Assembly (NCBI RefSeq): GCF_040954645.1
Contig: NC_092805.1
Coordinates: 73,207,186-73,271,185 of the forward strand
Source: Diabrotica undecimpunctata
Lineage: Eukaryota; Arthropoda; Insecta; Coleoptera; Chrysomelidae
DNA: 64,000 nt
Direction of reading: 5' to 3'
The notes beneath the pieces were generated by a model. The model saw only the letters and a program-made list of their open reading frames with translations. It was not told the DNA's origin and made no database searches. Both the position numbers and the translations under genes were made by a program. Within the stretch, counting starts at the first letter, position 1; each line of letters starts with the position of its first letter. Positions 1-11,673 of the stretch are shown piece after piece.

Positions 1-1652
1 TATCTTCGTTTAAAGTAGAACATTTATTGGTTATTGAGTTGGATTACGAACTCAAAATTAGGGATATTAAAATTGGGGAACTACCTATTGTTGATGCAAA
101 GCGCAAGGTCTTGCGTGGAGCCTTGAAACAGGAGAAGGGAAACAGGGAGTTTTACCCAAATTTCTGCTGGATCGATTCCATTCGAAGAACAGCAGCGAGG
201 AATATGCTTGACTCTCGATGACTTAGCTCAGAAAATAGGTGAGTTTAGAGGAACTGTCCATGATAGTCAATATGGTCGACTAACATCTCGCTTAGCACAC
301 ATTTCAGGTCGTGTCCACTTGCAAAGTTGCATTGATGAGGATCAACACTCCTTTAAAAGATCTGTCTCAGTTAGGATACTTACTTTGGGGGGTGAACTCG
401 ACTCTAGAGTTAACCCTATTGCTTCATCCACTCCAATTAACATAGTCCCTAGTTTTTCATATTCCAAACCAGTTCAAGTGCATAAATGGGGTATTACATT
501 TTCTGGTCAAACTCAACATACCGATGTTATTTAATTTTTAGAGCGTGTCGAATGTCTAAGGATATCTAGAGATGTTTGAGAGGATGATATTTTCGCTGCT
601 TCAGCTGAGCTATTCACAGATTCTGCATTTACGTGATTTATGAATAATAGGGGTCGTTTGTCTTGTTGGTCTGATTTGGTGCAGAAGCTGAAGTCTGATT
701 TTTTCCCCTATTCGTTCCAGAATGATCTACTGGATGAGATCAAATCCCGTAAACAGAAACCTGGTGAATCAGCTGGACACACATTTTATGAGTGCAGAAA
801 ACCAAGGACACATATATTTTGTCATGGTTGTGGGAGAGATAACACTCTAAAGAGGAATTTCTATAAGTGTTCGGGAAACGAGCAGACCAAGGCTCGTACC
901 CTCAGCGTCCCTCAGTCTACAATCCCATCAGGGAGTCCAACCACCGTCGTGGAAGGAAATATAGGTCAACCAGGGCCCAGCAATTCAAGGTCAGTTCTCC
1001 CATCAGAGAAACAATCAACAAAGCACAAACGCCACAACAAGTCGAATCAAGGAAAAAGATAACTTGGAAACCCAAAGCACTTCATTCTGACGTTGTTCTC
1101 AATTCTAGAGTATCTTCTCCTTTAGTACCTAAATGTTAGGTGTAATTATGTTAATAATATGGACCAGGAACCAGTTCTGTCATCTGTACCGAGTTTTGAT
1201 GATTATGATAGTTCTATATTAGTACCTTATAATTTATAATGACTATTCTACATCTAGAGTCTCTGGCTTAGATATAAATTCTTTATTAGTTAAGAAATGT
1301 AACGATAACCGGCCATATTGTTCTGAAGCTATTTTCTTGTGGCATTTTAAATTAATTTATATTTAAATAGGATTACTGTTTGTATTTTGAGAACGATTTC
1401 CGAAGTGGAAATTGAAACTTCAATAAACGTATTTTAACCTTTAATTGTGGCTTATTCCCATTTAAATATAAATTGATAACCGACCATATCTCCGAATTGA
1501 GTTTCTAGGACAATCTTGTTTGGCATTATTGAATAGTGGCTCCAATATTTCATTATTAGGTTCTCATTCATGAGAAATGTTAGATAAAGCTAACATTAGC
1601 ATATCACCTATTTCCTCCCTGCAAGTGTCAACTGCAGATGGAACAATTCAGT
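1..1652 (+). pseudogene. Element D, 5' part: degenerate Ty3/gypsy gag and start of protease
   Basis: The plus-strand translation matches the gag of element A (15769-19983) block by block: the N-terminal ELDYEL region, the SKPVQVHKWG stretch near 460-495, CWSDLVQKLKSDFFPYSF near 660-720, a second CCHC-like cluster (FCHGCGR near 818-840), and the protease start (LLNSGSNISLLG near 1525-1560). The frame is broken by in-frame stops and frameshifts, and part of the central gag is deleted. It ends exactly where the LTR of element B begins, and the missing protease/RT half resumes at 39572. It is therefore the left half of one split, dead LTR retrotransposon whose 5' end lies outside the window. The homology to A is clear; joining it to 39572 is inference from the matching break point. 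Confidence 0.8.
1319..1474. repeat. 156-bp interspersed repeat inserted in element D
   Basis: A short non-coding insertion separates coding blocks of D. It is bracketed by a 15-bp duplication, GATAACCGGCCATAT at 1304-1318 and the same with one mismatch at 1475-1489. A duplication of this length points to target-primed (SINE/LINE-type) insertion. About 100 bp of it reappears at 41560-41645, followed there by an inverted copy of its first 50 bp. Confidence 0.7.
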
Positions 1653-1856
1653 CGTTAGGGTATCTTTGGTTGCCTATATAGATGGCATGTATAATATGGC
1701 ATTATAGGTAGATAGATAGAGATTGAGGGTTAGGAATAAGTTAGGTTAAGTGTTATCCGGGATGACCGGGAAGTAGTTATAAAAACATATATAGAAGCTA
1801 GAATAAAGATAACTTAATCTCAAGTAATAGTTATTATTCAAGAACCCAACTAAACA
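1653..1856 (+). repeat. Element B left (5') LTR
   Basis: A block of about 200 bp is repeated at 39390-39571. It starts at (T)GTTAGGGTATC and ends at CCAACTAAACA. It is followed at once by TGGTGGCAGCAGTG, a plausible primer binding site starting with TGG, which makes it the 5' LTR of a plus-strand element. The left copy has a small extra repeat near 1695-1720 that the right copy lacks. Confidence 0.85.
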
Positions 1857-2008
1857 TGGTGGCAGCAGTGTTGAGTGCAGTACGTATAGTTTAAGTATAA
1901 CTTTATACTAACCATAAACACATGCTAGGATTAGCAAAGCAAGGTTAAGGCAAGAAAATATTACTGCATTGTGGTTGAAATCATACCCAATATAAAGTAA
2001 AACTGGAA

Positions 2009-3344
2009 ATGTCTACTAATACTGCTCCTGATACAAATACTCAAGTTATAGTAAGTCCAGCACCATTGAATGTTAACCCTTCTGATAAATTCAATTTTTT
2101 GGCCCCGGCATTATGGCCAACATGGAGGAAATGGTTAGAACGATATATTATGTCAGTATCAGGCATCGAGCAAAAAGACAAAAGAGGGAATCTAATCGTT
2201 ATGAAAAAGGGACCAAAAAAGTGGCCTCTGATGGCGGACATATCCGGAAATGCGAATGCGCCAAATTTAAATTTCATGACACTTCACAATAATCATACAA
2301 AGATGTAGGGGTTCTAATTTATCTATTTATTTGTTATATTACATAATAGTAGTATTACATAATATTAATACATAATACACTTTTTTTAACACTAGAACAT
2401 AATAAAGTTTTAATTAAATAGTAACAATAATAGTCTAAAATGTGAAACAATTGTTAAAAAACTTCAATAGAAAATACAAATAATCTTTCATGTGACAGTT
2501 GGGATAAACAATAATATCAGCAATAACATAACCCAACTAAATTTGATTTCTTGAACAAGGAAAGAATCTCTCTTTCCTTGTTTAATGTGGCCTCTCAAGA
2601 TGGCACTTCCTGTCTAACAATATTTTTGCCCCCACTACCTTTACATTCCCTCTTTTGTCTTTTTGCTCGATGGTATCAGGACAGCTCCAAAAGACAAGAA
2701 CAAAAAATAGATATCCTACTCTATCTTATGGGAGAAGAATCTGAAGATATTTTATTACAATTTCAGCAACTTCCAGATACTTATGACGGAGTTCTAAATG
2801 CTTTTGACAAATATTTTATCCCCAGACGTAATATTATATAAGAAAGGTTCAAATTCAATTGTACAATACAAAAACCAGGTGAGAGCATTGACCTATTCAT
2901 CACTAGCCTACATACCTTAGCTGAAAATTGTAATTATGGGCAGTTGAAGGAGGAATTGATCCGAGACTGTATAGTAGTAGGTATGCTGGACACAAAAACA
3001 AGAAAAATTACAGTTAAAAGAAACCCTAACATTACAACAATGTATACTGGAAGCTAGGCAAGCAGAGTTGCAGGCAGTGCAGAATAAAGATTTACTAGGT
3101 GTCCAGCCAGAGACATATTGGTAGAGTGCAATTAAATACAAGTGGTGCGAGCACATCTAAAGTAAGTGATGGGCAGGGATCCAGTGGTACTAAAGATGTG
3201 AAAAAGTGCGGTTTTTGTGGGTTACAGTTCCATTCCAGAGAGCAGTGTCCTGCCAGCAAATCTACATACAATAAATGCAGGAAGAAAGGCTATTGGGCAT
3301 CTGTATGTAAAAAAATAAGGTTAGATCTGTCAAAATTGATTTAA
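2009..3344 (+). pseudogene. Element B gag (broken)
   Basis: The ORF opens about 150 bp after the LTR with a gypsy-type gag start (KFNFLAPALWPTWRKWLERY), continues after a transposon insertion at 2164-2672 with ILLYLMGEESEDILLQF, and ends with a zinc knuckle near 3204-3265 (CGFCGLQFHSREQC followed by CRKKGYWASVC). Several frameshifts and stops separate the pieces. It would have encoded the structural polyprotein of a Ty3/gypsy element with a separate gag. It is dead because of the MITE insertion and the frameshifts. Confidence 0.75.
2164..2672. mobile_element. hAT-like non-autonomous DNA transposon (MITE)
   Basis: A 509-bp element has perfect 28-bp terminal inverted repeats beginning CATCGAGCAAAAAGAC and is flanked by a perfect 8-bp direct duplication, GTATCAGG (2156-2163 and 2673-2680). 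An 8-bp duplication with CA-starting ends is characteristic of the hAT superfamily. There is no transposase ORF, and the interior is AT-rich. It interrupts the gag of element B. Confidence 0.85.
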
Positions 3345-4617
3345 TAGAATTAAAACGTAAATACAATACAGTAGAGTATGAGTCTGATGATGAATTTGAT
3401 GTAGAAACTAATAACTTTCTTTGTTCAGTACTAAAAATTGATCATCAGATAAATCATATTAAGTCTAAAGAATGGATAGCATCCATATATAGGTCAAAAC
3501 TAAATAAAAATGTAAACTTTCTAGTAGATAGTGGTGCGGATATTAGTTGTCTTCCAAAAAGGTTATTGGACCCCAATTTATTAAAAGATGTTAAGCCAAC
3601 TAAAAGAATTGAACTGGCCCATCTGGTGTTAGATTGTTTGTCCTTTGCACTCTGGATGTGAATTTAAAATTAAATAACTTAAATTTTGACACTAGGTGTA
3701 TATAATTAAAAATCTGACAAAACCTATTCTTGGAAGAACAGCTATTGTCAAACTAAATGTTCTTAAACTTTTCCATCATCAGATCCATCATTAAAATCAG
3801 ATATTGCATCAATAGAAACTCAAGTTTTATCTCAGTTTCCTAAAATTTTCGATAGTGTTGGGAAATTTAAAACTGAATTAGAAATAAAATTAATTAAACG
3901 TGTACAACCTTACATACAATCTGTGCCCAGAACAGTTCCTATACCTCTCTTAAAATCTTTAAAAGAGGAACTTGATAGATTAAAACTTTTGGATATAATA
4001 GAGCAGGTAGATTACCCTACAGAATGGGTTAGCCCCATAGTAGTGGTGCAAAAAATAGTAAAATTCGACTTTGTGCCGATTATACCAAATTAAACCGATC
4101 AGTTTTGAGAGCACATTATCCTATTAATAAAATTGAAACTATTTTGACAAAAATGTCAGGTTCACATTTTTTTTCAAAGCTGGATACTAATTATAGATTT
4201 CACCAAATAAAACTAACAAAAAATTCTCAACTTTTAACTACATTTATTACTCCTTTCGGTAGGTTCTATCTTAAGCGGCTGCCCTTTGGAATCAACTGTG
4301 CTCCCGAATATTTTTCCTGTTTACTTAACAAAATATTGTCAGGTATAGACGGGGTTGTAAGTCACATAGACGACATATGCATACATGCTCCAACTTTGAA
4401 ACAACATAATACAATTTTAAAAGAAGTATTAAGGAGGATAGAACAGGAGGGGATCACTTTAAATAGAAATAAATGTGTTTTCAGTGTTCAATCACTTACT
4501 TTTTTGGGACATATAATTTCTAGTACAGGTATATCAATTGACCCAGAAAGAATAAAAGCTATTTGTGATTTTCCAGAGCCCAAGAATAAGAAAGAAATTT
4601 TACAGTATTTGGGAATG
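3345..4617 (+). pseudogene. Element B protease and reverse transcriptase, truncated
   Basis: A frameshifted pol begins with an aspartic protease motif (FLVDSGADIS near 3518-3550). A linker and RT follow: the RT is open from about 4105, with the SKLDTNYRFHQI and LPFGINCAPEYF motifs and a catalytic block that reads HIDD where YxDD is expected. It stops abruptly after EILQYLGM, where the LTR of element A begins at 4618. RNase H and the end of RT are missing on both sides of the nested insert, so about 1 kb was lost. The integrase resumes near 37846. Confidence 0.8.
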
Positions 4618-5921
4618 TGTAGCAAAAAACTGGGGTGTGTAGGAGGAGAGATGTATAAGAAGAGTGGTCTATATATATGGGATAAAATTGATAGAAGTAA
4701 AATAGATAACAATTAAGTAAAGAAGTATGAAAAAAATATTGAACGGAATGTGGCTAGGCTAGCAATGTAGGCAAGAGAATGACCACTAGAAACTCAAGGA
4801 TGGATACGGCCAATTTGCATGCCTTTTAAAGACAGTAAATCAGGAAAATATGTATGATGGATAGAAAAGAAGATATGAAAAATGAATAGATATAATGAAA
4901 ATTAACAAAGAAAACAAATTGAGGGCGCCAGAAGAGGGATACTACTCTAAAAAGAGTAACGGTCACTCTTCCAGGTATCGTATACTGCTAATATTAATTA
5001 AAGTTGATGTAATAAACAAAAATGCTGTAAATGTAAAAAGGTAAGGAAATATTAATAAAAAATTATATGCAAAACAAATTCAAGTTTATTAAATATAACT
5101 TCTTAGATTTTGACAATCTCTAAGTTACCAAAAAGTATATGAAAATTTCACAATATAATATTTTAACAGAAATGTTGAAAACAACTATAACAAAAAGTTG
5201 AAAACTACACAGAATAACTCTAATATAGAGTGTACAACCTACATCTAGGTTAAAAAACAACCCTAAACAAAATAATGCTAACGTTGGAAGAACGTATAGC
5301 CAAGTAAATATATTATACTAACCTACAATATGACCAACAATATTGTTAAACACCTCTAAATTCAAATATAAACAAAGTAATATATAAATGGGAATAAGCC
5401 AAGTTAAACAATTGAAACGGTCTATTATCCTGAAGGGATAATAACCAGAGTTAATAACGCAAGATGAAATATAAAAAAATTAGTTCAGTAAACAAATAAT
5501 GAAATAATTAAAGTTAATAATGAAATAAATGGTTAATACTAATAATAAAGTTGGAATATCTAGGTCATGTAATGAGAAATCAAGAACGTTACGGCCTTCT
5601 CCAGCTGATTCTCCAAGGGAAAGTAAATGGTAAGAGAGGACCGGGAAGAAGACGCATTTCCTGGCTTCAAAATTTGCGAAAGTGGTATAACACGACTACC
5701 ACTGAACTGTTCCGCGCTGCAATAAGCAAAGTGAAGATAGCCGTGATGATCGCCAACGTCCGGAACGGATAGGCACTTTAAGAAGAAGAAGAAACAAATA
5801 ATGAAATAAAAAAAGTTAATAATGAAATAAATGGTTAATACAAAAAAACAATGGAAGATAATCTCTGGGTAGAATTTGAGCTCAAACTTACCGATACCTT
5901 ACACCAAGGGGAGTTATATTA

Positions 5922-5982
<61 letters not shown>

Positions 5983-5984
5983 TA
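4618..5984 (-). repeat. Element A low-coordinate (3') LTR, first part
   Basis: Sequence starting TGTAGCAAAAAACTGG is repeated almost identically from 20636. The two copies run in parallel into a (TA)n tract. In this copy the tract holds element C (5985-11677), and the LTR resumes at 11678. This copy also carries an RTE-like insertion at about 5541-5791 that the other lacks. The A-type internal sequence lies on the far side of 12942, so this is the 3' LTR of a minus-strand element. Confidence 0.8.
5541..5791 (+). mobile_element. 5'-truncated RTE-like non-LTR retrotransposon tail
   Basis: The ORF at 5551-5772 encodes the C-terminal tail typical of RTE-like RT proteins: LGHVMRN, GKRGPGRRRISWLQNLR and a final MIANVRNG. 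It ends in an AAG repeat. It is absent from the other LTR of element A and is flanked by a duplication of about 50 bp (5490-5540 and 5792-5842, a few mismatches). It is a dead-on-arrival insertion, later than A. Confidence 0.75.
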
Positions 5985-7222
5985 TTATTGCGATATTTAA
6001 AGTCTTGGTGCGCCAAGCAATAATTAGCTAATTAATTTTTTTTGATTAATTAAAATTATTTAAATGATATGATTATGACTCTATCACAATTTTTAATTCT
6101 TTTATCTCAGGGTTAAATTCGTGCTTCAATATCTATGCTATTACATGAATGAATATGAAAGGTAAGGTCCAGAGAATACCGGAATAATCAAAAACACATA
6201 TGATCTAACACTATATATTGAAATAAAAATAATGAAATAATTCACACTCAAAGGTTTTCAATAAACAAATCTCATATAAGGATTCTCAAAATTTTGTTCT
6301 CCGTACGTGAACAATCAAAATTAATGGTACAAACAATATTAATTGAAATCTCAAAATCCCAAACTATTCTAACTCTCCTAATATCGTCCTAATATCGTCC
6401 TTAATGATCTCCTTCAAAAGCACAAATCATTCAAATTATGATAGCCTTTCTCCTCTCGATAAACTGAATCTCTCGTTGGCCGAGTGAAAAATGACTCTTG
6501 GAATATCTTCTCTTTACGATAAACTGAATCTCTCGTTGGCCTGAACAGTGACTCTTGGAATATAAGTAGAGAAATATGACTTACAATATTTTGTTGCTTC
6601 AGCTTCTGTCAGATACACTAACTCCACAAAAACTCACTAACATTCCACTACTGCTTGCTACATTTCAGGAACCGCCAGAGAACAATCACCGTTCCTCTCA
6701 CAGACTTGGAAACCAACTGATCTTTTTTTCCCTCCTCCTCAATCTCGCTAAACTTTTTTCTACATACTTATCCCACCTTTTTCAATCTCCGCCAATCAAA
6801 ACTCGTCACAATTCCCCCATTTTTTCATTTCGATAACAAACAAATTTTTACCTATAATTATAAAATTTCCTAAAACTTATTTACAAATAATATTTTCTAT
6901 AATTCTTAAAAACTAACAAAAACCTCTATCTAAAATCTCTTCTATTTGTCCCTAATCACTGCATTAATGTATTTTGGAAAACCCCGTTCAATTGTCTTTT
7001 TGTTTTCACTTAAAATTATGCGGGTCACTCAAGTATAACAAAGAAATAATTTATGCAAAGCTTACTTTTTGTTTGGTACAGGTAATTCAAGAAATTAATA
7101 ACTCTCCTTCTTCGAAATGTTTGTTGGATATTATCCTACTTATCTGAATTATTTTAATGTTATTGAATTTTGAAATATTTTTAAACAAACCAATATTTTT
7201 CTCGATTTTACATATCATAACA
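5985..7222 (-). repeat. Element C 3' LTR
   Basis: Near-identical to 10272-11677, but shorter because about 170 bp near 6385 are missing relative to the other copy. It has a small extra repeat (atgaatgaat) near 6150. A short internal repeat of the type CGATAAACTGAATCTCTCG occurs twice, near 6457 and 6520. The shared ORF at 6576-6836 is LTR sequence without coding features. Confidence 0.85.
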
Positions 7223-7317
7223 AATCCCCGCCATTTGATCTGCCGAAAACTCTTTGTTAAATTTTAAAAATGACAAAAGTTTTCTAGGATCAAATTATTT
7301 CACTATGTTATTAAAAT

Positions 7318-7731
7318 CTACTTATGATACTGACAAATGTCGTGAATGTTAAAATACCCCGTATATTGCCTGTCTTTATACGGGATTGGATATATTTTCG
7401 TTTTAGATTTTTCCAAGTATTTTCTCTTAAAAGAAAGTTCATAACTTTTAACCACTTGATTTACTTTATTAACAAAATCTCCATGGTTTCCTAAAATCTT
7501 CTCTATTTCCTTCTCCATGTTTTTTCCACAATTTATTTTTCTTTCATCCACCTTTTGTTCACATGTGTTCACTGTCCATAATACTTCTTCACAAAATTCT
7601 GGATTCTCGTCCATCAGTGCCATTTTTTCTTCTGTTTTCTTTTTATCCTCTAATTCCCTTTGGTATTCCGAGCACCATGTTTCTATTCCTTCACTTCTCT
7701 GATGATACCTTCTTTTTCTTCCTGCTTCCAT
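7318..7731 (-). pseudogene. Element C: start of pol, truncated
   Basis: A 137-residue minus-strand ORF overlaps the end of gag-pro by 49 bp in another frame, the usual layout for frameshifted pol. Its C-terminal part (KTKIYPIPYKDR) resembles the stretch just before the RT domain of gypsy polyproteins. The reading then runs into a few unrelated residues and a stop. RT, RNase H and integrase are absent, so I read this as the stub left by an internal deletion. The residues before it are charged and linker-like. Confidence 0.6.
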
Positions 7732-9209
7732 TCTGTTTTATCGTCGGTTGCCAACAATTCTTCTGTACCTTCTATTTCCTGTTTTTTTCTGGTCTCCATC
7801 TTATTTTCCTGCTTTCTTTTCGAACTCTTCTTCTTTTTCTTCCTTCTCTTTTTCTTTTCTGTTAGATCTTGTTCTTGTACTTTCGGTTTATCCTCTACAG
7901 TCATATCGATTTCTTTGCGTTTTTCCTGTGCATTGATCCTTCCAGAATTTGTTTTCCTATCTGTTTGCTTTTCTTCTCCTGTGTTGTCTGGTTCTGCTCT
8001 GATTTCCAGTTTATTTTCCGAAAAATTTATGGTGATATCTTTTTTCCTCAATTCATCAATTCCCGCTATCATATCATGATTTAAATCTTCAATCACCACA
8101 CATTTCATAATATGGAATTTGTTTCCCACTCTTATCTGTACTCCCAAGCCTTCGTTTACTGTCGTCAAATTTTTATTGTTTGCACCCACTAAATCAACCC
8201 TAGGAATCTTATACACAAATCTGTCCAAATATAATTCTTTTACTAGTTTTTTATTGATTAGCGATATCTCCGATCCAAAATCAATCACAATTTTAATCGC
8301 TTTATGTTTTATAAATGCATTGAAAAATATTAGATTAGAATTAGAAATTTGTCTGTCGTTTCCTATTGCTACATGATTTATCTCCCTTCTATTTTGTTGT
8401 TGGAAGCTCTGGTTATTTCTATCGTCCCTTTGTTCGTTAGTATTCCTATTCGGAGGATTTTGTGCATCTCTATTCCTGTTGTGATTTTCATATGTTCTCT
8501 GTTGTGTGTCATTCCTGTTATCGTAATTTTGTTGTCTATTGTAATTATTGTAATTTCTCGGCCTATATTCGTTTGTTGATCTGGGATGTCGGTTTCTCTG
8601 GTCATAATTTGATGAATACCTTCTTTCCGCTCCATTATATTGGTCATGTTGTCTTCTATTTCTCATTTCTTTTCTTTTCGCTTCTTTTAATTGAAGGAAT
8701 TGGCACAAACTATCAATATCTTGATAGTTTCTCAAAATCACGTGATCTTCCAACGTTTCCTCAAAATGTCTGCTGATCATTTCTACCAGCTGTTCGGTAG
8801 AATATTTGTATTCTAGATATTTTGAATTGTTATATATCTGCAAAGCATATCTTTCTTCAGATATTCCCATTTTTCCGTGATATTTTCCATTCTGTAGCTC
8901 TTGGTTGATTTCTCTCTGTTTATTTTTCCCCCAGAAATAGTTGAGAAATTTATTTTCAAAATCTGTCCAATTTTCAAACTCATCTTCCTTGCTTTCATAC
9001 CATAACGCTGCTCCTTCTTTCAAATGGTTTCTAATTGTTTCTTTGCAATCGTCAAAATATCTAATATGTTGTAATTTGGTTTTCAAATTTTTAACAAACG
9101 GTACTGGGTGTGTTTTCCGAATATCCCCGCCAAATTGTATTTTCGACTCGCTTGTTCCATGGATGATAACTTCTTTTCTCTCTACCCCTCTTAGTTCAAT
9201 TTCTGCCAT
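7683..9209 (-). CDS. Element C gag-protease, main ORF
   Basis: 508 residues. The N-terminal third has a retrotransposon gag look (WYESKEDEFENWTDFENKFLNYFW around residues 70-93). A region rich in Arg, Asn and Tyr (about 185-275) replaces a zinc knuckle and probably binds RNA. An aspartic-protease core follows near residue 310, reading D-F-G-S where D-S/T-G is normal, so the catalytic triplet is altered. The tail is highly basic, with a KKKRRKKKKK run near residues 445-460. The ORF is in frame with the coiled-coil ORF upstream (9258-9902), separated by one TAA plus 15 codons, so the two were probably one gag. The first Met used here may not be the real start. Confidence 0.75.
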   Translation of the reverse strand: MAEIELRGVERKEVIIHGTSESKIQFGGDIRKTHPVPFVKNLKTKLQHIRYFDDCKETIRNHLKEGAALWYESKEDEFENWTDFENKFLNYFWGKNKQREINQELQNGKYHGKMGISEERYALQIYNNSKYLEYKYSTEQLVEMISRHFEETLEDHVILRNYQDIDSLCQFLQLKEAKRKEMRNRRQHDQYNGAERRYSSNYDQRNRHPRSTNEYRPRNYNNYNRQQNYDNRNDTQQRTYENHNRNRDAQNPPNRNTNEQRDDRNNQSFQQQNRREINHVAIGNDRQISNSNLIFFNAFIKHKAIKIVIDFGSEISLINKKLVKELYLDRFVYKIPRVDLVGANNKNLTTVNEGLGVQIRVGNKFHIMKCVVIEDLNHDMIAGIDELRKKDITINFSENKLEIRAEPDNTGEEKQTDRKTNSGRINAQEKRKEIDMTVEDKPKVQEQDLTEKKKRRKKKKKSSKRKQENKMETRKKQEIEGTEELLATDDKTEWKQEEKEGIIREVKE

Positions 9210-9257
9210 TTGTTTTTCATTTTGCTTTAATCTTCTTTCTATTTCCTTTCTGTCTTC

Positions 9258-9902
9258 TTATAGCGCCATTTCAAATTTTTCTTCTAACTGTTCTAATTCC
9301 TTTTTCTGGACAGTCTTACTATCTTTCATTTTAGTTTCTATTTCTTCTCTCTGCATCTCTAGTTCCTTTCTCTGGCAATTTTGTATCTCCTTCATTGTAT
9401 TTTGGATATCTTTAATCTCTGTCTCTTGTTTTGCATTCTTTATGGTTATTTCTTCTATCTGTTGTATCAGTTCTTTCTTTATCCCCTCAACACATCCTTT
9501 AATTTCTTGTTCATAGTTTTCCAAACGCTTCTCTATATTCCTGTTATTTAGTTCTATTGCTTGCCTTGTTTCCCGTTGGTTTTCTTCCATTGTTTGTTTC
9601 GTTTCAATTTGGTTTTTTTCCATTTTTAGTGATGTTTCTTGTTGATTTCTATCCATTTTCTTTGATGTTTCATTTTGGTTTTTCTCTATTGTTTGTGTCT
9701 GTATTTGCATTAGTTGTAATATTTTCTCTATTCCTGATAATTCTTTTTTCTCCTCAACTATTGTAACATTTCCTTCATTATCCGATCCTTCTTCAACAAT
9801 TGTTTCCTCTTCTCTGTTATCCTCCTTCCTTTCTTGCATTTTGCTTTGACTCCTTGTGGTCGACATGTTGTTTCTTTTCGTTAATGGTTTTTTCCCCGCC
9901 AA
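9258..9902 (-). CDS. Element C gag N-terminus, coiled coil
   Basis: 214 residues, highly charged. After an acidic segment (about 25-55), residues 70-130 hold about five 11-residue repeats with a conserved NQ-x-ET core (for example NQNETSKKMDR, NQQETSLKMEK). Long Glu/Lys helices follow up to the TAA. The 11-residue periodicity suggests a hendecad coiled coil, probably for gag oligomerisation. It is preceded by an untranslated leader of about 370 bp after the 5' LTR. The stop at 9258-9260 separates it from the in-frame remainder of gag. Confidence 0.65.
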   Translation of the reverse strand: MAGKKPLTKRNNMSTTRSQSKMQERKEDNREEETIVEEGSDNEGNVTIVEEKKELSGIEKILQLMQIQTQTIEKNQNETSKKMDRNQQETSLKMEKNQIETKQTMEENQRETRQAIELNNRNIEKRLENYEQEIKGCVEGIKKELIQQIEEITIKNAKQETEIKDIQNTMKEIQNCQRKELEMQREEIETKMKDSKTVQKKELEQLEEKFEMAL

Positions 9903-10271
9903 ATGTGAAATTTTACAACACTCTATATGTTTCAGAACACGACAATATTTCTCCCCAAATGTAATAAATTTTCACGACAAATATCAAATATGCAATCAGT
10001 AAAATTCAAATAATTCAAAATAAATATCAAATGTACGATTGGTAAAGAAAATAAAATCAAATAATTCAATAGCAGTAAATATCCACTAACTACGATCAAT
10101 CAATAAATCAAATTTATATTCCCTGGAAAAATTGTCAAAATACTTTCAAATTCAAATTCCCTCAATGTTATATGTTTTTATCTCTGGATCAGCTGTACTT
10201 ATTCCAGATCTCTTTCCCTTCCTTCAAATGTAAAGCTGCGATATTTTCAAGCCCCACGTTTTGGAAGCCAG

Positions 10272-11673
10272 TTATTGCGATATTTAAAGTCTTGGTGCGC
10301 CAAGCAATAATTAGCTAATTAATTTTTTTTGATTAATTAAAATTATTTAAATGATATGATTATGACTCTATCACAATTTTTAATTCTTTTATCTCAGGGT
10401 TAAATTCGTGCTTCAATATCTATGCTATTACATGTGAAAGGTAAGGTCCAGAGAATACCGGAATAATAAAAAACACATATGATCTAACACTATATATTGA
10501 AATAAAAATAATGAAATAATTCACACTCAAAGGTTTTCAATAAACAAATCTCATATAAGGATTCTCAAAATTTTGTTCTCCGTACGTGAACAATCAAAAT
10601 TAATGGTACAAACAATATTAATTGAAATCTCAAAATCCCAAACTATTCTAACTCTCCTAATCAAAATATTTATATCCTTTCTCAATTACGTGTAAAAATT
10701 TTGTTATCAATAAAAGAAAAAACTGCAGAAACAAAATTATCTCTCTCTGATGATGAGTGGTCCAAATCCTTGTTCCTTGTAGACTATATTATCTCCTCTC
10801 AACCGCTCCCTATGTAAACAGCAATCTTACACAGATTGTTGCAAGTATATCGTCCTTAATGATCTCCTTCAAAAGCACAAATCATTCAAATTATGATAGC
10901 CTTTCTCCTCTCGATAAACTGAATCTCTCGTTGGCCGAGTGAAAAATGACTCTTGGAATATCTTCTCTTTACGATAAACTGAATCTCTCGTTGGCCTGAA
11001 CAGTGACTCTTGGAATATAAGTAGAGAAATATGACTTACAATATTTTGTTGCTTCAGCTTCTGTCAGATACACTAACTCCACAAAAACTCACTAACATTC
11101 CACTACTGCTTGCTACATTTCAGGAACCGCCAGAGAACAATCACCGTTCCTCTCACAGACTTGGAAACCAACTGATCTTTTTTTCCCTCCTCCTCAATCT
11201 CGCTAAACTTTTTTCTACATACTTATCCCACCTTTTTCAATCTCCGCCAATCAAAACTCGTCACAATTCCCCCATTTTTTCATTTCGATAACAAACAAAT
11301 TTTTACCTATAATTATAAAATTTCCTAAAACTTATTTACAAATAATATTTTCTATAATTCTTAAAAACTAACAAAAACCTCTATCTAAAATCTCTTCTAT
11401 TTGTCCCTAATCACTGCATTAATGTATTTTGGAAAACCCCGTTCAATTGTCTTTTTGTTTTCACTTAAAATTATGCGGGTCACTCAAGTATAACAAAGAA
11501 ATAATTTATGCAAAGCTTACTTTTTGTTTGGTACAGGTAATTCAAGAAATTAATAACTCTCCTTCTTCGAAATGTTTGTTGGATATTATCTTACTTATCT
11601 GAATTATTTTAATGTTATTGAATTTTGAAATATTTTTAAACAAACCAATATTTTTCTCGATTTTACATATCAT

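Noticed and set aside
6576..6836. 86-codon ORF repeated identically at 11031-11291
   Set aside because: It lies in both LTRs of element C; identity reflects the LTR pair. The protein is low in complexity and lacks recognisable features.
7517..9766. Long plus-strand ORFs rich in Phe, Ser and Leu
   Set aside because: They are antisense shadows of the Lys/Glu/Asn-rich gag-pro of element C.
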